A stretch of DNA of 51,400 nucleotides from Nonomuraea cypriaca (GCF_015645445.1 NZ_JADOGI010000052.1:1-51400), one strand, 5' to 3'; shown: positions 41,295 through 51,127, counted from the first letter of the stretch. The notes: generated by a model from the letters alone, not told the origin. Numbers and translations are program-made.

Positions 41295-43336
41295 CCCCCG
41301 GCCACCGTTCCGTCCGGCGCGAACGTCGGCAACCTCGTCGTGAGCCGCCCGCCGGGCACGGCCGCCTGCCGCTTGATGCCGTAGATCCCCTCATAGATCT
41401 CGCGTACGGCCGGCGCCGCCGTCTGCGCGCCCATCCCGCCCTGGGAGACCATGACGACCACCACGTACTGCGGGTTCCGCGTCGGCGCGAACGACGCGAA
41501 CCACGAGGTGTCCTGCTTGCCCCACACCTCCGCGGTGCCCGTCTTGCCGCCGATGCGGATCTTGTCCATCGGGAACCCGGCGAATGCCCCCGCCGCGGTG
41601 CCGTCGGCGGCGACCTGGCTGAGCGCGTTCTTGATGTAGCGGCGCTCCTTCTCGCTGATCGGCAGCTTGCCGACCACCGGCACGGGGATGGTCTTGACGA
41701 CCTTGCCGTCGGGCCGCACCTGCGCCCACCCGATGCGCGGGCTGCGCACCTTGCCGTCGCTCACCAGCGCCATGTAGGCCCTGGCCAGCTGCATGGGCGT
41801 GACGAGCACGTCGCCCTGGCCGATGGAGAAGTTCGCCGAGTCACCGGGCCTCAGCAGGAACCCCTCGGTGCAGTTCTCCAGCGCGAGCCGTTTGAGGAAC
41901 TCGGCCCGCGACCTGTCCTTCTCCTCCGGATAGCCCTTGCGCGACCGCTCGCAGGTCACCGCGCTGGTCCTGTTCCACAGGTCCTTCTTCCACGCCCGGT
42001 CGGGGATGCGGCCGCCGGACTCGCCCGGCAGGTCCACGCCGGTCGGCCGGCCGAACCCGAACGCCCTGGCCGTGTTGGCGAACACCTCTTTCGGCGCCTT
42101 CTTCGGGGTCCGCCCGCCGTCCTTGAGGTACTGCTCGTAGGCGGCCCTGTAGAAGATCGTGTCGCACGACTTGACCAGCGCCGTGTGCAGGGTGAGCGTG
42201 CCCAGCGGGATGCCGCGGAAGTTGTTGAACGCCCGGCCGCCCACCGCGACTGAACCGGGGCAGGAGTAGGTGCCGTTCAGCGGGTAGCCCGCCCGCAGCA
42301 TCGAGGCCACCGACGAGATCTTGAACGTCGAACCAGGCGCGAACTGCCCGTTGATCGCCCGCGACACCAGCGGTTTGCCCGACTTCTCCGACAGCAGCCA
42401 CTGGTATCCGCGCGCGGAGATCCCGCCGCCCCAGATCGCCGGGTCGTAGCCGGGCGCGCTGGCCAGCGCCACCACCCGGCCCGTACGCGCGTCGAGCACC
42501 ACCCCCGCGCCGCCGTCGGCCGCCGGCGCGGACTTCATCGCCTTGCCGAGCGCCTTCTCGACCACGGCCTGGATCCGCGAGTCGATGCTGGTCACCAGGT
42601 GGTCGCCGGGCACGGGCGTCACCTGCTCCTCGAGCCCGAGCGCCTTGCCCATCCGGTCGACCTGCACCCTGCGCAGCCCCGACTTGCCGCGCAGCGCGTC
42701 GTCGTAGACGTACTCCAGCCCGTCACGCCCGGCCAGGTCCACCCCGGAGAAGCTGGCCTTGAGCCCTTCCCGCTCTTCCAGCTCCGCCTCGGTGACCGGC
42801 TGCAGGTAGCCGAGCATCTGCGCCCCGGCCCGGCCTCCCGGATACTGCCTGACGGAGTGGATCTCCGCCGTCACCCCGGGAAACTCCTCCTGCCGCTCCA
42901 GGATCTGCAGCGCCTCGCGGGTGTCGACCTTCTCGTCCAACGGCACCGGCTGGTACGGCGACCCCGTCCAGCACGGCTTGCGGATCCCCGGCCCGCACGG
43001 CGTGATCCGCTGCTGCAGGTCAGGCACCGGCTTGCCGAGCACTTTCGAGAGCTTGCGCAGCACCTCGACGCCGCCGTCGGGCATCCTGGACAGGATGGTC
43101 CTGTCCACGGAGACGACCAGCGCCGTCTTGTTGCGCACCAGCGGCCGCCCCGACGAGTCGAGTATCTGCCCGCGCACGGCCGGCACGATCACCGCCCGCG
43201 TCCTGGTCTCCGTCGCCCGCGTGACGAACTCCTGCCCGCGCACCACCTGCACCTGCCACAGACGCCCGGCCAGCACCACCAGCATGGTCACCACCAGCAC
43301 GTGCAGCACCAGCAGCCGGGCTCGCATCCGGATCAT
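41291..43336 (-). CDS. mrdA: penicillin-binding protein 2 (elongasome transpeptidase)
   Basis: A 681-residue class-B PBP with an N-terminal membrane anchor (LLVLHVLVVTMLVVLAGRLW), the pedestal domain (TRTRAVIVPAVRGQILDSSGRPL) and the transpeptidase domain. The active serine is in APGSTFKI near residue 335; SCD and GGKTGTAE (about 597) provide the second and third motifs. It cross-links peptidoglycan during elongation. The ATG at 43336 overlaps the mreD stop (ATGA); the longer open frame upstream is antisense to mreD. It is coupled to rodA at its 3' end. Confidence 0.95.
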   Translation of the reverse strand: MIRMRARLLVLHVLVVTMLVVLAGRLWQVQVVRGQEFVTRATETRTRAVIVPAVRGQILDSSGRPLVRNKTALVVSVDRTILSRMPDGGVEVLRKLSKVLGKPVPDLQQRITPCGPGIRKPCWTGSPYQPVPLDEKVDTREALQILERQEEFPGVTAEIHSVRQYPGGRAGAQMLGYLQPVTEAELEEREGLKASFSGVDLAGRDGLEYVYDDALRGKSGLRRVQVDRMGKALGLEEQVTPVPGDHLVTSIDSRIQAVVEKALGKAMKSAPAADGGAGVVLDARTGRVVALASAPGYDPAIWGGGISARGYQWLLSEKSGKPLVSRAINGQFAPGSTFKISSVASMLRAGYPLNGTYSCPGSVAVGGRAFNNFRGIPLGTLTLHTALVKSCDTIFYRAAYEQYLKDGGRTPKKAPKEVFANTARAFGFGRPTGVDLPGESGGRIPDRAWKKDLWNRTSAVTCERSRKGYPEEKDRSRAEFLKRLALENCTEGFLLRPGDSANFSIGQGDVLVTPMQLARAYMALVSDGKVRSPRIGWAQVRPDGKVVKTIPVPVVGKLPISEKERRYIKNALSQVAADGTAAGAFAGFPMDKIRIGGKTGTAEVWGKQDTSWFASFAPTRNPQYVVVVMVSQGGMGAQTAAPAVREIYEGIYGIKRQAAVPGGRLTTRLPTFAPDGTVAGG

Positions 43337-43797
43337 GTCGAGTACCCCGGCCGTCCGATACGCGCCGTCAGCCAGATGACGATCGGGGACACGAGCAGCG
43401 TGTAGACGACGGTGACGGGCACGTAGCCGGTCAGGGTGGCCATCGTCACCCGTGGATCGGAGATGAGCCCGCCCACGGCCGCCGCCAGCAGTGGCGCCAG
43501 CAGCACGCACAACACCACGGTCGTCACCGGCCCGCCCGCGCCGCGTCCCGCCACGTATCCGACGAGAGCCAGCACGAACGCGTACTGTCCGACGAGATGC
43601 GCGGTGGGCGGCATGACGTCGACCAGCAGACCCGCGAAGAAGCCCAGCACCGCCCCGGCGACGGGCCCACGCGCCAGCGCCGCGCCGATCACGGCCAGCA
43701 GTACCAGATCAGGCGCGCCCCCGGCCGGCAGCGGCACCCGATTGACCAGCATGACCTGCGCCAGCAACGCCAGCAGCACGCACAGCCCCCCGATCAC
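43333..43797 (-). CDS. mreD: rod shape-determining protein MreD
   Basis: A 154-residue integral membrane protein with about five helices, in the canonical place between mreC and mrdA. The GAPDLVLLAVIGAALARGPVAGAVLGFFAGLLVDVMPP segment is typical of MreD. GGGGGGAG lies shortly before the GTG at 43797. Unusually it is separated from mreC by 195 nt of low-complexity DNA instead of overlapping it. Confidence 0.93.
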   Translation of the reverse strand: MIGGLCVLLALLAQVMLVNRVPLPAGGAPDLVLLAVIGAALARGPVAGAVLGFFAGLLVDVMPPTAHLVGQYAFVLALVGYVAGRGAGGPVTTVVLCVLLAPLLAAAVGGLISDPRVTMATLTGYVPVTVVYTLLVSPIVIWLTARIGRPGYST

Positions 43798-43992
43798 CGC
43801 TCTCCCCCCTCAACCGGCACCCCGCTCGCCCCATCTCGACCGCCACTCCTGACCGCCATAACCCACCCCGGCCAGCACCCCGGACCGCCACAAAGCCACC
43901 CCGGCCTCGACCCGCAGCCCCGATCACAAACGGCCCCTCACACCCGCGGTCACCGCAATCCCCCACAGTCACCACAAACCCCACACCCGCAC
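43798..43992 (-). other. G-rich low-complexity spacer between mreC and mreD
   Basis: The 195-nt gap is G-rich on the coding strand, with many GGGG and TGGCGGTC/GACCGCCA units (for example around 43845, 43857 and 43890). An ORF of 95 codons starts at an ATG overlapping the mreC stop (ATGA, 43993-43996) and runs to 43709, inside mreD in another frame. Its Gly/Arg/Val composition looks like translated repeat and I do not call it a gene. Confidence 0.5.
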
Positions 43993-44871
43993 TCACCGCG
44001 GGCCGTCCTTGTCAGGCAGCACCGCGTCACGTGGATTCCGCTTGGGCGCCTCCACCACCACGCCGACCACGTCGAGCGCCGTCATATCCGCGTACGGCTT
44101 GGCGTACGCGATGCGCGTCAACTCCCCCGGCGTGGACTCCACCCGCTCGATCACCCCGATGGGCACCCCCGGCACGTACGGGGCGCCGTTCTGGGAGCCG
44201 AAGCTGACGATGCGCGCACCACGGGTCAGCGGCGCCGTCGAGTCCAGGAGCCTGAACTGGACGAGCCGCCCGTTCTCCCCCACCCCGTGCACGACACCTA
44301 TCTCCTTGCCGCCTTCCAGCCGCGCCCCGGCGGCCGAGGCCGGGTCGCTGAGCAGCACGACGGTCGAGGTGTGCGCGGAGGCGTGGACGACGCGCCCGAT
44401 CAGCCCGTCGCCGTTGAGCACCGTCATCTCCGACCGGACGCCGTCGCCGGTGCCCGCGTCGATCTGCACGGTGTCCTCGAACCCCGGTTGGCCGCGCCGC
44501 GCGACCACGTTGGCGGGAACCACCTTGTATCCGCCGGCTCCCGACAGCCCCAGCACCTTCCTGAGCTCCTTGGACCTGGCCCCGTCGAGCTTGTCCGCCA
44601 CCAGCCCGGCCCGCAACCTGGCGTTCTCCTCCTTGAGCCCGTCGATCCGCTCCTGGGCGCCGGGCGCGCTCAGAACGGCCTGAACGAACCCGCCGACCGG
44701 CCGCACCACCCCGCTGCCGAACCGTTCCGCCGTCCCGAACACGTACGCGCCGGCCGAGCGCAGCGGGGCCAGCGGTGAGCTGTCGCCGGTGCGGTGGTCG
44801 ACGGTCAGGATGACCAGTGCCGCCATCAGCAGCACTCCCAGGATCAGCCGGGCCCGGCGCGAGTCTCTCAT
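43993..44871 (-). CDS. mreC: rod shape-determining protein MreC
   Basis: A 292-residue bitopic membrane protein with a short cytoplasmic start (MRDSRRARL), one helix (ILGVLLMAALVILTV), a coiled coil (RIDGLKEENARLRAGLVADKL) and the beta-rich MreC domain (ANVVARRGQPGFEDTVQIDAGTGDGVRSEMTVLNGDGLIGRV). It links MreB to the periplasmic wall-synthesis machinery. The ATG shares one base with the mreB stop (44871). Confidence 0.94.
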   Translation of the reverse strand: MRDSRRARLILGVLLMAALVILTVDHRTGDSSPLAPLRSAGAYVFGTAERFGSGVVRPVGGFVQAVLSAPGAQERIDGLKEENARLRAGLVADKLDGARSKELRKVLGLSGAGGYKVVPANVVARRGQPGFEDTVQIDAGTGDGVRSEMTVLNGDGLIGRVVHASAHTSTVVLLSDPASAAGARLEGGKEIGVVHGVGENGRLVQFRLLDSTAPLTRGARIVSFGSQNGAPYVPGVPIGVIERVESTPGELTRIAYAKPYADMTALDVVGVVVEAPKRNPRDAVLPDKDGPR

Positions 44872-45902
44872 CAGTGCCGCGACTCCGGCACAAGAACCTG
44901 CTGGAGGGCCTCGAACTCCTCCGCGCACTTGCCGGAGCCGATGGCGACCGAGTCCAGCGCGTTGTCGACGAGGTGCACGGGCATGCCCGTCTCCGCCTTG
45001 ACCCGCTCGTCCAGCCCCTTGAGCAGCGCGCCGCCACCGGTGAGCGCGATGCCGCGGTCCATGATGTCGCCGGACAGCTCGGGCGGGCACTTGTCGAGCG
45101 TGGTCTTGACCGCGTCCACGATGGCGTTGACCGGCTCCTCCGTGGCCTTCCTGATCTCCTCGCTGGACACGATGATGGTCTTGGGCAGCCCGCTGACCAG
45201 GTCGCGGCCGCGGATCTCCGCGTGCGACTCCTCGCCGCCCGGGCAGGCCGAGCCGATGGCCATCTTGATCTCCTCGGCGGTGCGCTCGCCCAGCATCAGC
45301 GAATATTCCTTCTTGGCGAACGTGATCACCGCCTGGTCCAGCTCGTCACCGCCCACCCTGATCGACTGACTGGTGACCACGCCGCCCATCGAGATGATCG
45401 CCACCTCGGTGGTGCCGCCGCCGATGTCGACCACCATGTTTCCGGTGGGCTCGTGCACCGGCAGCCCCGCCCCGATGGCGGCCGCCATGGGCTCCTCGAC
45501 GATGTAGACCCTCCTGGCCCCGGCCTGGTAGCCGGCCTCCTTCACCGCACGCTGCTCAACGCTGGTGATGCCGCTGGGCACCGCAATGATGATGCGCGGC
45601 TTGGCGAAATGCCGCCGCCTGTGCACCCTTTGGATGAAATATCGCAACATCCGCTCGGTGACGTCGAAGTCCGCGATCACGCCGTCCTTGAGCGGGCGGA
45701 CCGCGACGATGTTGCCAGGCGTACGACCGATCATCCGCTTGGCCTCTATGCCGACCGCCACGATCTTGCTGGTGACGGTGTTGATCGCCACGACTGACGG
45801 CTCGTTGAGCACGATGCCCCGGCCGCGCACGTAGACCAGCGTGTTGGCGGTGCCCAGGTCGACCGCCATGTCACGGCCGAGGAACGCGAGCTTGCTGCCC
45901 AT
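44871..45902 (-). CDS. mreB: rod shape-determining protein MreB
   Basis: A 343-residue bacterial actin: [10 protein letters not shown] (phosphate 1), [16 protein letters not shown] (phosphate 2) and [12 protein letters not shown] (adenosine motif). It forms filaments under the membrane that guide wall synthesis; in mycelial actinomycetes it acts mainly in aerial hyphae and spores. The ATG at 45902 ([17 protein letters not shown]) is the family start; the 29 residues upstream in frame are not conserved. The 428-nt gap upstream must hold the promoter of the mre cluster. Confidence 0.97.
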   Translation of the reverse strand: MGSKLAFLGRDMAVDLGTANTLVYVRGRGIVLNEPSVVAINTVTSKIVAVGIEAKRMIGRTPGNIVAVRPLKDGVIADFDVTERMLRYFIQRVHRRRHFAKPRIIIAVPSGITSVEQRAVKEAGYQAGARRVYIVEEPMAAAIGAGLPVHEPTGNMVVDIGGGTTEVAIISMGGVVTSQSIRVGGDELDQAVITFAKKEYSLMLGERTAEEIKMAIGSACPGGEESHAEIRGRDLVSGLPKTIIVSSEEIRKATEEPVNAIVDAVKTTLDKCPPELSGDIMDRGIALTGGGALLKGLDERVKAETGMPVHLVDNALDSVAIGSGKCAEEFEALQQVLVPESRH

Positions 45903-45979
45903 GGGGAACGGAGCCCTCCGTAACGTCGTTCGCGAATGACTACGGATCGAATTCGAATCGTAACGTGACGTACCCACCG

Positions 45980-46006
45980 ATGGGCGCAATGAGCCCTCGC
46001 GCCCAT
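45980..46006. promoter_or_regulatory. inverted repeat in the mreB upstream region
   Basis: ATGGGCGC (45980-45987) and GCGCCCAT (45999-46006) are perfect 8-bp arms around an 11-nt loop, 78 nt before the mreB ATG. It could be a 5'-leader hairpin or an operator. The 428-nt gap 45903-46330 otherwise shows only the ndk terminator and no ORF with a good start. Confidence 0.4.
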
Positions 46007-46278
46007 CAAAAATCTCCAGCCCCTACCTCAACCGCAATTTTGCCCGGATTGCACCACAACATCCGATCGCCGCGTAGAGTCGGCGCGCCACCACGACGGG
46101 CTCTTCACCTCACGCCACAGTCCCTCAGCGGCCCGCTCGCCGCCCGATCCGCCAACCCCGCATCCGTTCCCCCAAGAACGGCGCCGCCACCCTCAGAAAG
46201 CCGCCCACGAGCCGCACAGACCCATCTCACCCGCTTCACCCACCACGGGCAACCATACGGCGGCGGACCGACAAAGAC

Positions 46279-46312
46279 GCGCGCCCGCACAGCCGGAGCT
46301 GCGCGGGCGCGC
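46279..46312 (-). terminator. terminator hairpin of ndk
   Basis: GCGCGCCCGC and CAGC (46279-46293, one mismatch) pair with GCTG and GCGGGCGCGC (46298-46312) around a 4-nt loop. In the direction of ndk transcription the stem is followed by GTCTTTGT. It begins 19 nt after the ndk stop. Confidence 0.8.
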
Positions 46313-46330
46313 CAAGGGTCACCCGACCGA

Positions 46331-46741
46331 CTAGAACCGGTCAGGGAAGAAGATCTTGATCTCCCTGGCGGCCGACTCGGGCGAGTCGGAGCCGTGCACG
46401 ACGTTCTCACCGATCTCGAGGGCGTGGTCGCCGCGGATGGTGCCGGGAGCCGACTTGACCGGGTCGGTGGCGCCGGCCAGGGCGCGGAACGCCTCGACGG
46501 CGCGCGGGCCTTCGAGCACCATGGCGACGATCGGCCCGGACGTGATGAACTCGACAAGCTCCCCGAAGAACGGCCGCTCGGAATGCTCGGCGTAGTGCGT
46601 CTTGGCGGTGTCGGCGTCGAGGGTGCGCAGGTCCATCGCCACGACCTTCAGGCCCTTGCGCTCCACACGGGCGATCACGTCACCGATGAGGCCGCGCTTA
46701 ACCCCGTCGGGCTTGATCAGGACAAGAGTGCGCTCGGACAC
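46331..46741 (-). CDS. ndk: nucleoside diphosphate kinase
   Basis: A 136-residue NDK exchanging gamma-phosphates between nucleoside triphosphates and diphosphates: [47 protein letters not shown] with active-site His116, and the EIKIFFP end. AAGGAG lies 8 nt before the GTG at 46741. It is placed between the MFS-like gene and mreB, the usual actinobacterial position, and ends with its own terminator. Confidence 0.98.
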   Translation of the reverse strand: MSERTLVLIKPDGVKRGLIGDVIARVERKGLKVVAMDLRTLDADTAKTHYAEHSERPFFGELVEFITSGPIVAMVLEGPRAVEAFRALAGATDPVKSAPGTIRGDHALEIGENVVHGSDSPESAAREIKIFFPDRF

Positions 46742-46898
46742 TTGATGTTCTCCTTCGAACAGAGTGGGGTCGCGGCAACAGGCGCCCGGCCTCACCGCGA
46801 GAACGCTTCGCGGGGCATGGGCCGTCGCGTCGCCATAGCCGGGCCCTCAGCTTACCGTCCCCCGCCCACACCCTCGTTTCCGTAGGGGAAAGCCCCGC

Positions 46899-48695
46899 CT
46901 ACGGGGAGGCGGATTCCTCAGGTGACTGGCTCGGCGGCGGCACGGCCGGCAGCTCCCCGGCCGCCGAATCAGCCTCGGACTCACCCACACGCTCTCCGAA
47001 CGCCCCTTGGGACGGCACCGGCAGTACGACGCGCGGAATGGCACCGGTCGGCCGCTCATCATCGGCAGCGGCAGGTACGGCCTCGGACTCGGACGACCGC
47101 ACGAGCAGCACGTCCTGCCCGGTCCACACCACCGTACCGGCAGAACCGGCCACATCCCCACCCACAGAACCGCCTCGCGCACTGGACCCCTCTTCACCAC
47201 TGGAACCACTCCGCGCACCCGAGGCCTCCTCACCCAGCGAAGCCGCCGACGCCTCCTCGTCCGGAAACGCGGTCTCCCTGACCGAACCGCCCCCCGAAGG
47301 CGACGTCTCGCCATCGAAGATCTGCGCGGACATCGGAGGCCGCCGTGCCATCACGGACACCAGCACGATGACCGCCACCAGCAGGAACCCACCGACCAAC
47401 GCCCACTTGTGCAGCGCTCCGACGAAGTTGTCCACCAGCTGCTGAGCCGAGGTCACCCCATCGAACATCTTCATCTGCACCCCGGTACCGAGCAGGAACC
47501 CCGCCAGCACCCCCGCGAAGCACAACGACAACCCGAAGACCGCGGCCCCGATCCCCACCTCCTGCAGCGTCGCGGTCAATGCCACCGCCGCCCCCACGGC
47601 GAGCAGTGTCAACGGCGCCACCAGCACCAGCCCGTCCTCCGATGGCACCATCAGCCGCACCGCGCACAACCCGGCGACCATCGACAGCAGCCCCAGCGGC
47701 GCCAGCCATCGCCCGGCGCCGACCGCGAACAGCCGCACCACGACGGAGGCACCGATCGCGAGCATCCCGGCCACCCCGTACGGCACCCACAAGCCCCTCA
47801 GCCCAGGACCGCCGAGCCCGCCCATCTCCACCAGCGTCACCTGAGCCGCGCTGGGCAGCAGCACCACGCCCACCGCCACCATGGAGTACGCCAGCGTACG
47901 GCTCTCCGCCGCCCCCACCGAGGCCAGCGCCAGCAGCCCGGCGATCGCCAGCGCCCCGAGCAGCATCACGGGCACGGCCCGCCACCCCTCCGAAGCCGTG
48001 CTGATCGCCACGACGCCGATGCCCGCCGCGAGCAGGACGGCCATCCCCAGCCGCCCGCGTTCGCCCGTATCGGGCACCGGCGAGGCAGACCTCCCGAACA
48101 GCATCAAAGCCACCATGTACGCCGCAGCCAGGGCAAGCGCCGCACCCGTCACCATCGGGTACGGCTGCAGCGTCACCTTCCAACTGCTCACGTCGTCCAG
48201 CGGCCACAGCGTCAGGGCCTGCGCCGCCAGCAGGCTCAGGCTGAACACGCCCACCCACAGCGCACGCAGCGCCGGCACCCGGTCCCAGACGGCCACGAGC
48301 GTGCCCGTCACGATCAGCCCGGATCCGGCGCCGCGCAGCACGCGCATGACCCCGACTGCGAGTTCGGAGGCGGCGTACCCGCCGGCGGCGTCGGTCACGG
48401 CCACCAGCGCCACCCCGGCGAGCAGGAGGTGAGCCGCCTTCACCCGCCGCAGCGCCAGGGACGCGAGCGGCACGGTCAGCATCAGCGCGGGCAGCGCGAG
48501 ACCGTGGGTACGACGCCAGCCGACCTGGTCGATGTCGGCGGGCAGCAATTCGGCGACGACGGAGAGCGTGTTGGGTATCGCGACGATCGCCAGCGGCAGC
48601 GCGGCGACGACGAGCAGCCCGAGCAATGTGTCGAGCAACCACGGATGTCTGGGGGCAGCCGGACGAGGCGACCGCTGGATCGGGGGAACGGCCAT
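46899..48695 (-). CDS. MFS-like membrane protein with acidic disordered tail
   Basis: A 598-residue protein with about 14 hydrophobic helices up to residue ~450 (from LLDTLLGLLVVAALPLAIVAI to GGFLLVAVIVLVSVMARRP), the topology of DHA2-type major facilitator transporters. The typical motif A (GxLaDrxGrkxxL) is not obvious, so it may be a non-transporting paralogue. Residues ~455-598 form an acidic Ser/Glu/Ala-rich, low-complexity tail on the cytoplasmic side. Hairpin CCGTAG/CTACGG overlaps the stop region (46880-46904). It lies between DUF4233 and ndk on the same strand with an 11-nt gap to DUF4233. Substrate is unknown. Confidence 0.8.
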   Translation of the reverse strand: MAVPPIQRSPRPAAPRHPWLLDTLLGLLVVAALPLAIVAIPNTLSVVAELLPADIDQVGWRRTHGLALPALMLTVPLASLALRRVKAAHLLLAGVALVAVTDAAGGYAASELAVGVMRVLRGAGSGLIVTGTLVAVWDRVPALRALWVGVFSLSLLAAQALTLWPLDDVSSWKVTLQPYPMVTGAALALAAAYMVALMLFGRSASPVPDTGERGRLGMAVLLAAGIGVVAISTASEGWRAVPVMLLGALAIAGLLALASVGAAESRTLAYSMVAVGVVLLPSAAQVTLVEMGGLGGPGLRGLWVPYGVAGMLAIGASVVVRLFAVGAGRWLAPLGLLSMVAGLCAVRLMVPSEDGLVLVAPLTLLAVGAAVALTATLQEVGIGAAVFGLSLCFAGVLAGFLLGTGVQMKMFDGVTSAQQLVDNFVGALHKWALVGGFLLVAVIVLVSVMARRPPMSAQIFDGETSPSGGGSVRETAFPDEEASAASLGEEASGARSGSSGEEGSSARGGSVGGDVAGSAGTVVWTGQDVLLVRSSESEAVPAAADDERPTGAIPRVVLPVPSQGAFGERVGESEADSAAGELPAVPPPSQSPEESASP

Positions 48696-48706
48696 GTAGG
48701 CCGACT

Positions 48707-49048
48707 TTAGCGGGAAGTAGCGCCCTCGATACGCCGAGCGACGATAATCGCCGTGATCCAGAGCGCCGCGAAGATCGCCCCGAGGAAGAACATGGTCGGC
48801 ACGAGAAAGCCCGTGCAGATCGCCAGCACCTGCACGACGCTACCGGCGACGTACCCGAAAGGCCGCTTGAGCAGGCCTGCGACGACGACGCATAGCACGG
48901 CGAGCCCGATGCCCGCGGTCACGGCCAGCCACGGCTCCACACCGGCCACGGTGATCGCCACCGGCGTGATCAGCCCCGCCACGATGGCCTCCATGCCGAG
49001 CACGCTGGCGCCGAGCCTTCGCATACCGGGCGTGACCTCGAAGTTCAT
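48707..49048 (-). CDS. DUF4233 membrane protein
   Basis: A 113-residue membrane protein with about four helices (LGMEAIVAGLITPVAITVAG, LAVTAGIGLAVLCVVVAGL, VAGSVVQVLAICTGFLVPTMFFLGAIFAALW). The position directly behind folC with an ATGA overlap (49045-49048) and the sequence match the DUF4233 family, which occurs almost only in Actinobacteria between folC and ndk. Function unknown. Confidence 0.88.
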   Translation of the reverse strand: MNFEVTPGMRRLGASVLGMEAIVAGLITPVAITVAGVEPWLAVTAGIGLAVLCVVVAGLLKRPFGYVAGSVVQVLAICTGFLVPTMFFLGAIFAALWITAIIVARRIEGATSR

Positions 49049-50367
49049 CGCTCACCGTCCACCTTGAGCAGGCGCCGCGCGTCCCCGGCCGTGACGACGG
49101 ATCCGGCGATGAACACGCCGGTGCCGCTGAACTCGCCTTCAGCGTCCGCGATGGCGATGCCCCTGTCGATGGCGTCGTCGAGCCGGTCGACGACATGCAC
49201 CCGGTCCTCGCCGAAGAGCGGCTCCGCCAGGGACGCCAGTTTCTCCGGCGACATCGACCTGGGCGAGGAGTTACGCGTGACGACGATCTCGTCGAGAACT
49301 GGTTCGAGCAGCTCCAGCAGACTGTCGACGTCCTTGTCGCGCATGACCGCGAGCACGCCGATCACCTTGGCGAAGTCGAACGCCTCGTGCAGCCCCTCCA
49401 GCGTCGCCTGCATGCCCCCGGGGTTGTGGGCCGCGTCCACCACGACCGTCGGCGTACGGCGTACGATTTCCATCCGGCCCGGCGAGGACGCCTGCGCGAA
49501 CGCCTGGCGTACGAGCTCGGCGTCGAGCGGGTCGTCACCCCCGGTCAGCGCCTCGACGGCGGCCAGCGCGCAGACGGCGTTGCTCGCCTGATGCGCGCCG
49601 TAGAGCGGCAGGTAGACCTCATCGTAGACACCCTTGAGCCCGCGCAGCGTGAGCAGTTGCCCGCCCATCGCCACCTCGCGGTTCAGCACGCCGAATTCGA
49701 GCCCCTCACGAGCCACCACCGCGCCGACGTCGGCCGCCCGGCGCATCAGCACCTCGGCCGCGGCGAGCTCCTGCTGAGCGAGCACGGCGGTCGTGCCCGG
49801 CTTGATGATGCCCGCCTTTTCTCCGGCGATGCTGGGGATGTCGGACCCGAGCCGGTCGGTGTGGTCCAGCGAGATCGGCGTGATCACGGACACGGCGCCG
49901 TCGGCGACGTTGGTGGCGTCCCAGGACCCGCCCATGCCGGCCTCGATCACCGCGACGTCGACCGGCCAGTCGGCGAACGCCGCGAACGCCATCGCGGTCA
50001 GCAGCTCGAAGAACTGCACCCGCCGCCCCTTCGCGTCGATCAACTCGACGTAGGGAATGATCTCCTCGTAGACCTCCGCGAAGCGCTCCTCGCTCAGCGG
50101 CTCCCCGTCGACGGTGATCCGCTCGCGCACCGACACCAGATGAGGGCTGGTGAACCGGCCCACTCGCAGATTGCGCTCCTTGAGCAGCGCCTCGGCGAGC
50201 CTGGCGGTGCTCGTCTTGCCGTTGGTGCCCGCGATATGTATGACCTGATATGCCCGTTGCGGTGAGCCGAGCACATCCAGGAGGTCCGCGATCGTGTCAA
50301 GCGTCGGCTCGAAATCCCACTCGACGCCACGCTCCATGATCGCGCGTTCTATCGCACGATAATCCAC
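49045..50367 (-). CDS. folC: folylpolyglutamate synthase/dihydrofolate synthase
   Basis: A 440-residue Mur-ligase-like enzyme that adds glutamate to folates: HIAGTNGKTSTARLAEALL P-loop, TSPHLVSVRERITVDGEP, VIEAGMGGSWDATNVADGAVSVITPISLDHTDRLG and VVVDAAHNPGGMQATLEGL. The GTG at 50367 starts the gene. In many Actinobacteria it is preceded by valS; here the sequence upstream is an unrelated remnant and an rRNA operon. It is cotranscribed with DUF4233. Confidence 0.96.
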   Translation of the reverse strand: MDYRAIERAIMERGVEWDFEPTLDTIADLLDVLGSPQRAYQVIHIAGTNGKTSTARLAEALLKERNLRVGRFTSPHLVSVRERITVDGEPLSEERFAEVYEEIIPYVELIDAKGRRVQFFELLTAMAFAAFADWPVDVAVIEAGMGGSWDATNVADGAVSVITPISLDHTDRLGSDIPSIAGEKAGIIKPGTTAVLAQQELAAAEVLMRRAADVGAVVAREGLEFGVLNREVAMGGQLLTLRGLKGVYDEVYLPLYGAHQASNAVCALAAVEALTGGDDPLDAELVRQAFAQASSPGRMEIVRRTPTVVVDAAHNPGGMQATLEGLHEAFDFAKVIGVLAVMRDKDVDSLLELLEPVLDEIVVTRNSSPRSMSPEKLASLAEPLFGEDRVHVVDRLDDAIDRGIAIADAEGEFSGTGVFIAGSVVTAGDARRLLKVDGER

Positions 50368-50507
50368 CCCTCAACCCTACTGACCGCCCGTAGCGGCCCG
50401 GACGCGGGCCAGAACATATCGCGGATCGGATAGAAAGCTGGAGGGCACTCATCGGACCCGCCCGAATGCCACTTTGGTGAACAGCCTGCTCCACCCCCCG
50501 GCAGGCC

Positions 50508-51127
50508 GCCCCCAAGGAGGACATCGTGGAAGGCGAGAACGCCCACGCGGACGAGCCCCGCGCCGGTGGGCACTCACCGTCAGCGGGTACGTCTTCGGGC
50601 TCGCCTGCCAACCGCTGGCCAGCGTACTGCTCGACTTCTGGCAGGCCGACAGGAACGGCGCGTACGACAACATCACCTACAACTTCCGCGGTCACCAGTA
50701 CACCAACGCCCAGGGCGCCTTCAGACTCACCACGATCGTGCCGGGCCTCTATCCCGGCCGCACCCGGCACATTCACGTGAAGGCCCAGGCGCCAGGCCGG
50801 CCCGTGCTCACCACGCAGCTCTATTTCCCCGGCGAACCCAGAAACAACACCGACACCATCTTCGATCCGGCGTTGCTGATGAACGCACGGACGGTGGGGA
50901 CCGGCAGGGAGGCCACCTTCGACTTCGTGCTCAACGTCCCGGGCGTTCCGCCCACGGACCCAACGACAAGCCCGCCTCCGGGCGGCGGCATCTGGCAGGT
51001 TGGGGTGACCTATCAGGCGGGTGACCAGGTCACGTATGGAGGCGCGACGTACCGGTGCCTGCAGGGCCATCTGTCGCAGGCGGGCTGGGAACCACCCAAC
51101 GTCCCCGCTCTGTGGCAACGCGCCTGA
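50508..51127 (+). pseudogene. secreted intradiol dioxygenase-like / chitin-binding protein, 5'-truncated and frameshifted
   Basis: The main frame encodes an intradiol ring-cleavage dioxygenase-like domain: LTVSGYVFGLACQPL, LLDFWQADRNGAYDN, LTTIVPGLYPGRTRHIHVKAQ with two metal-ligand histidines. A Pro/Thr linker and a C-terminal CBM5/12-type chitin-binding module follow (WQVGVTYQAGDQVTYGGATY, HLSQAGWEPPNVPALW). Upstream of LTVSG the expected (R/S)DIVEG segment is found in another frame (KEDIVEGENAHADEP, 50514-50558), so a single-base shift lies at about 50560-50575. Signal peptide and earlier residues are missing. The reading frame does not restore a full protein, hence pseudogene. Confidence 0.65.

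Noticed and set aside
43709..43996. 95-codon ORF between mreC and mreD as a new gene
   Set aside because: It starts with ATGA at the mreC stop, but its Gly/Arg/Val composition mirrors the repeat DNA and its 3' third lies out of frame within mreD.
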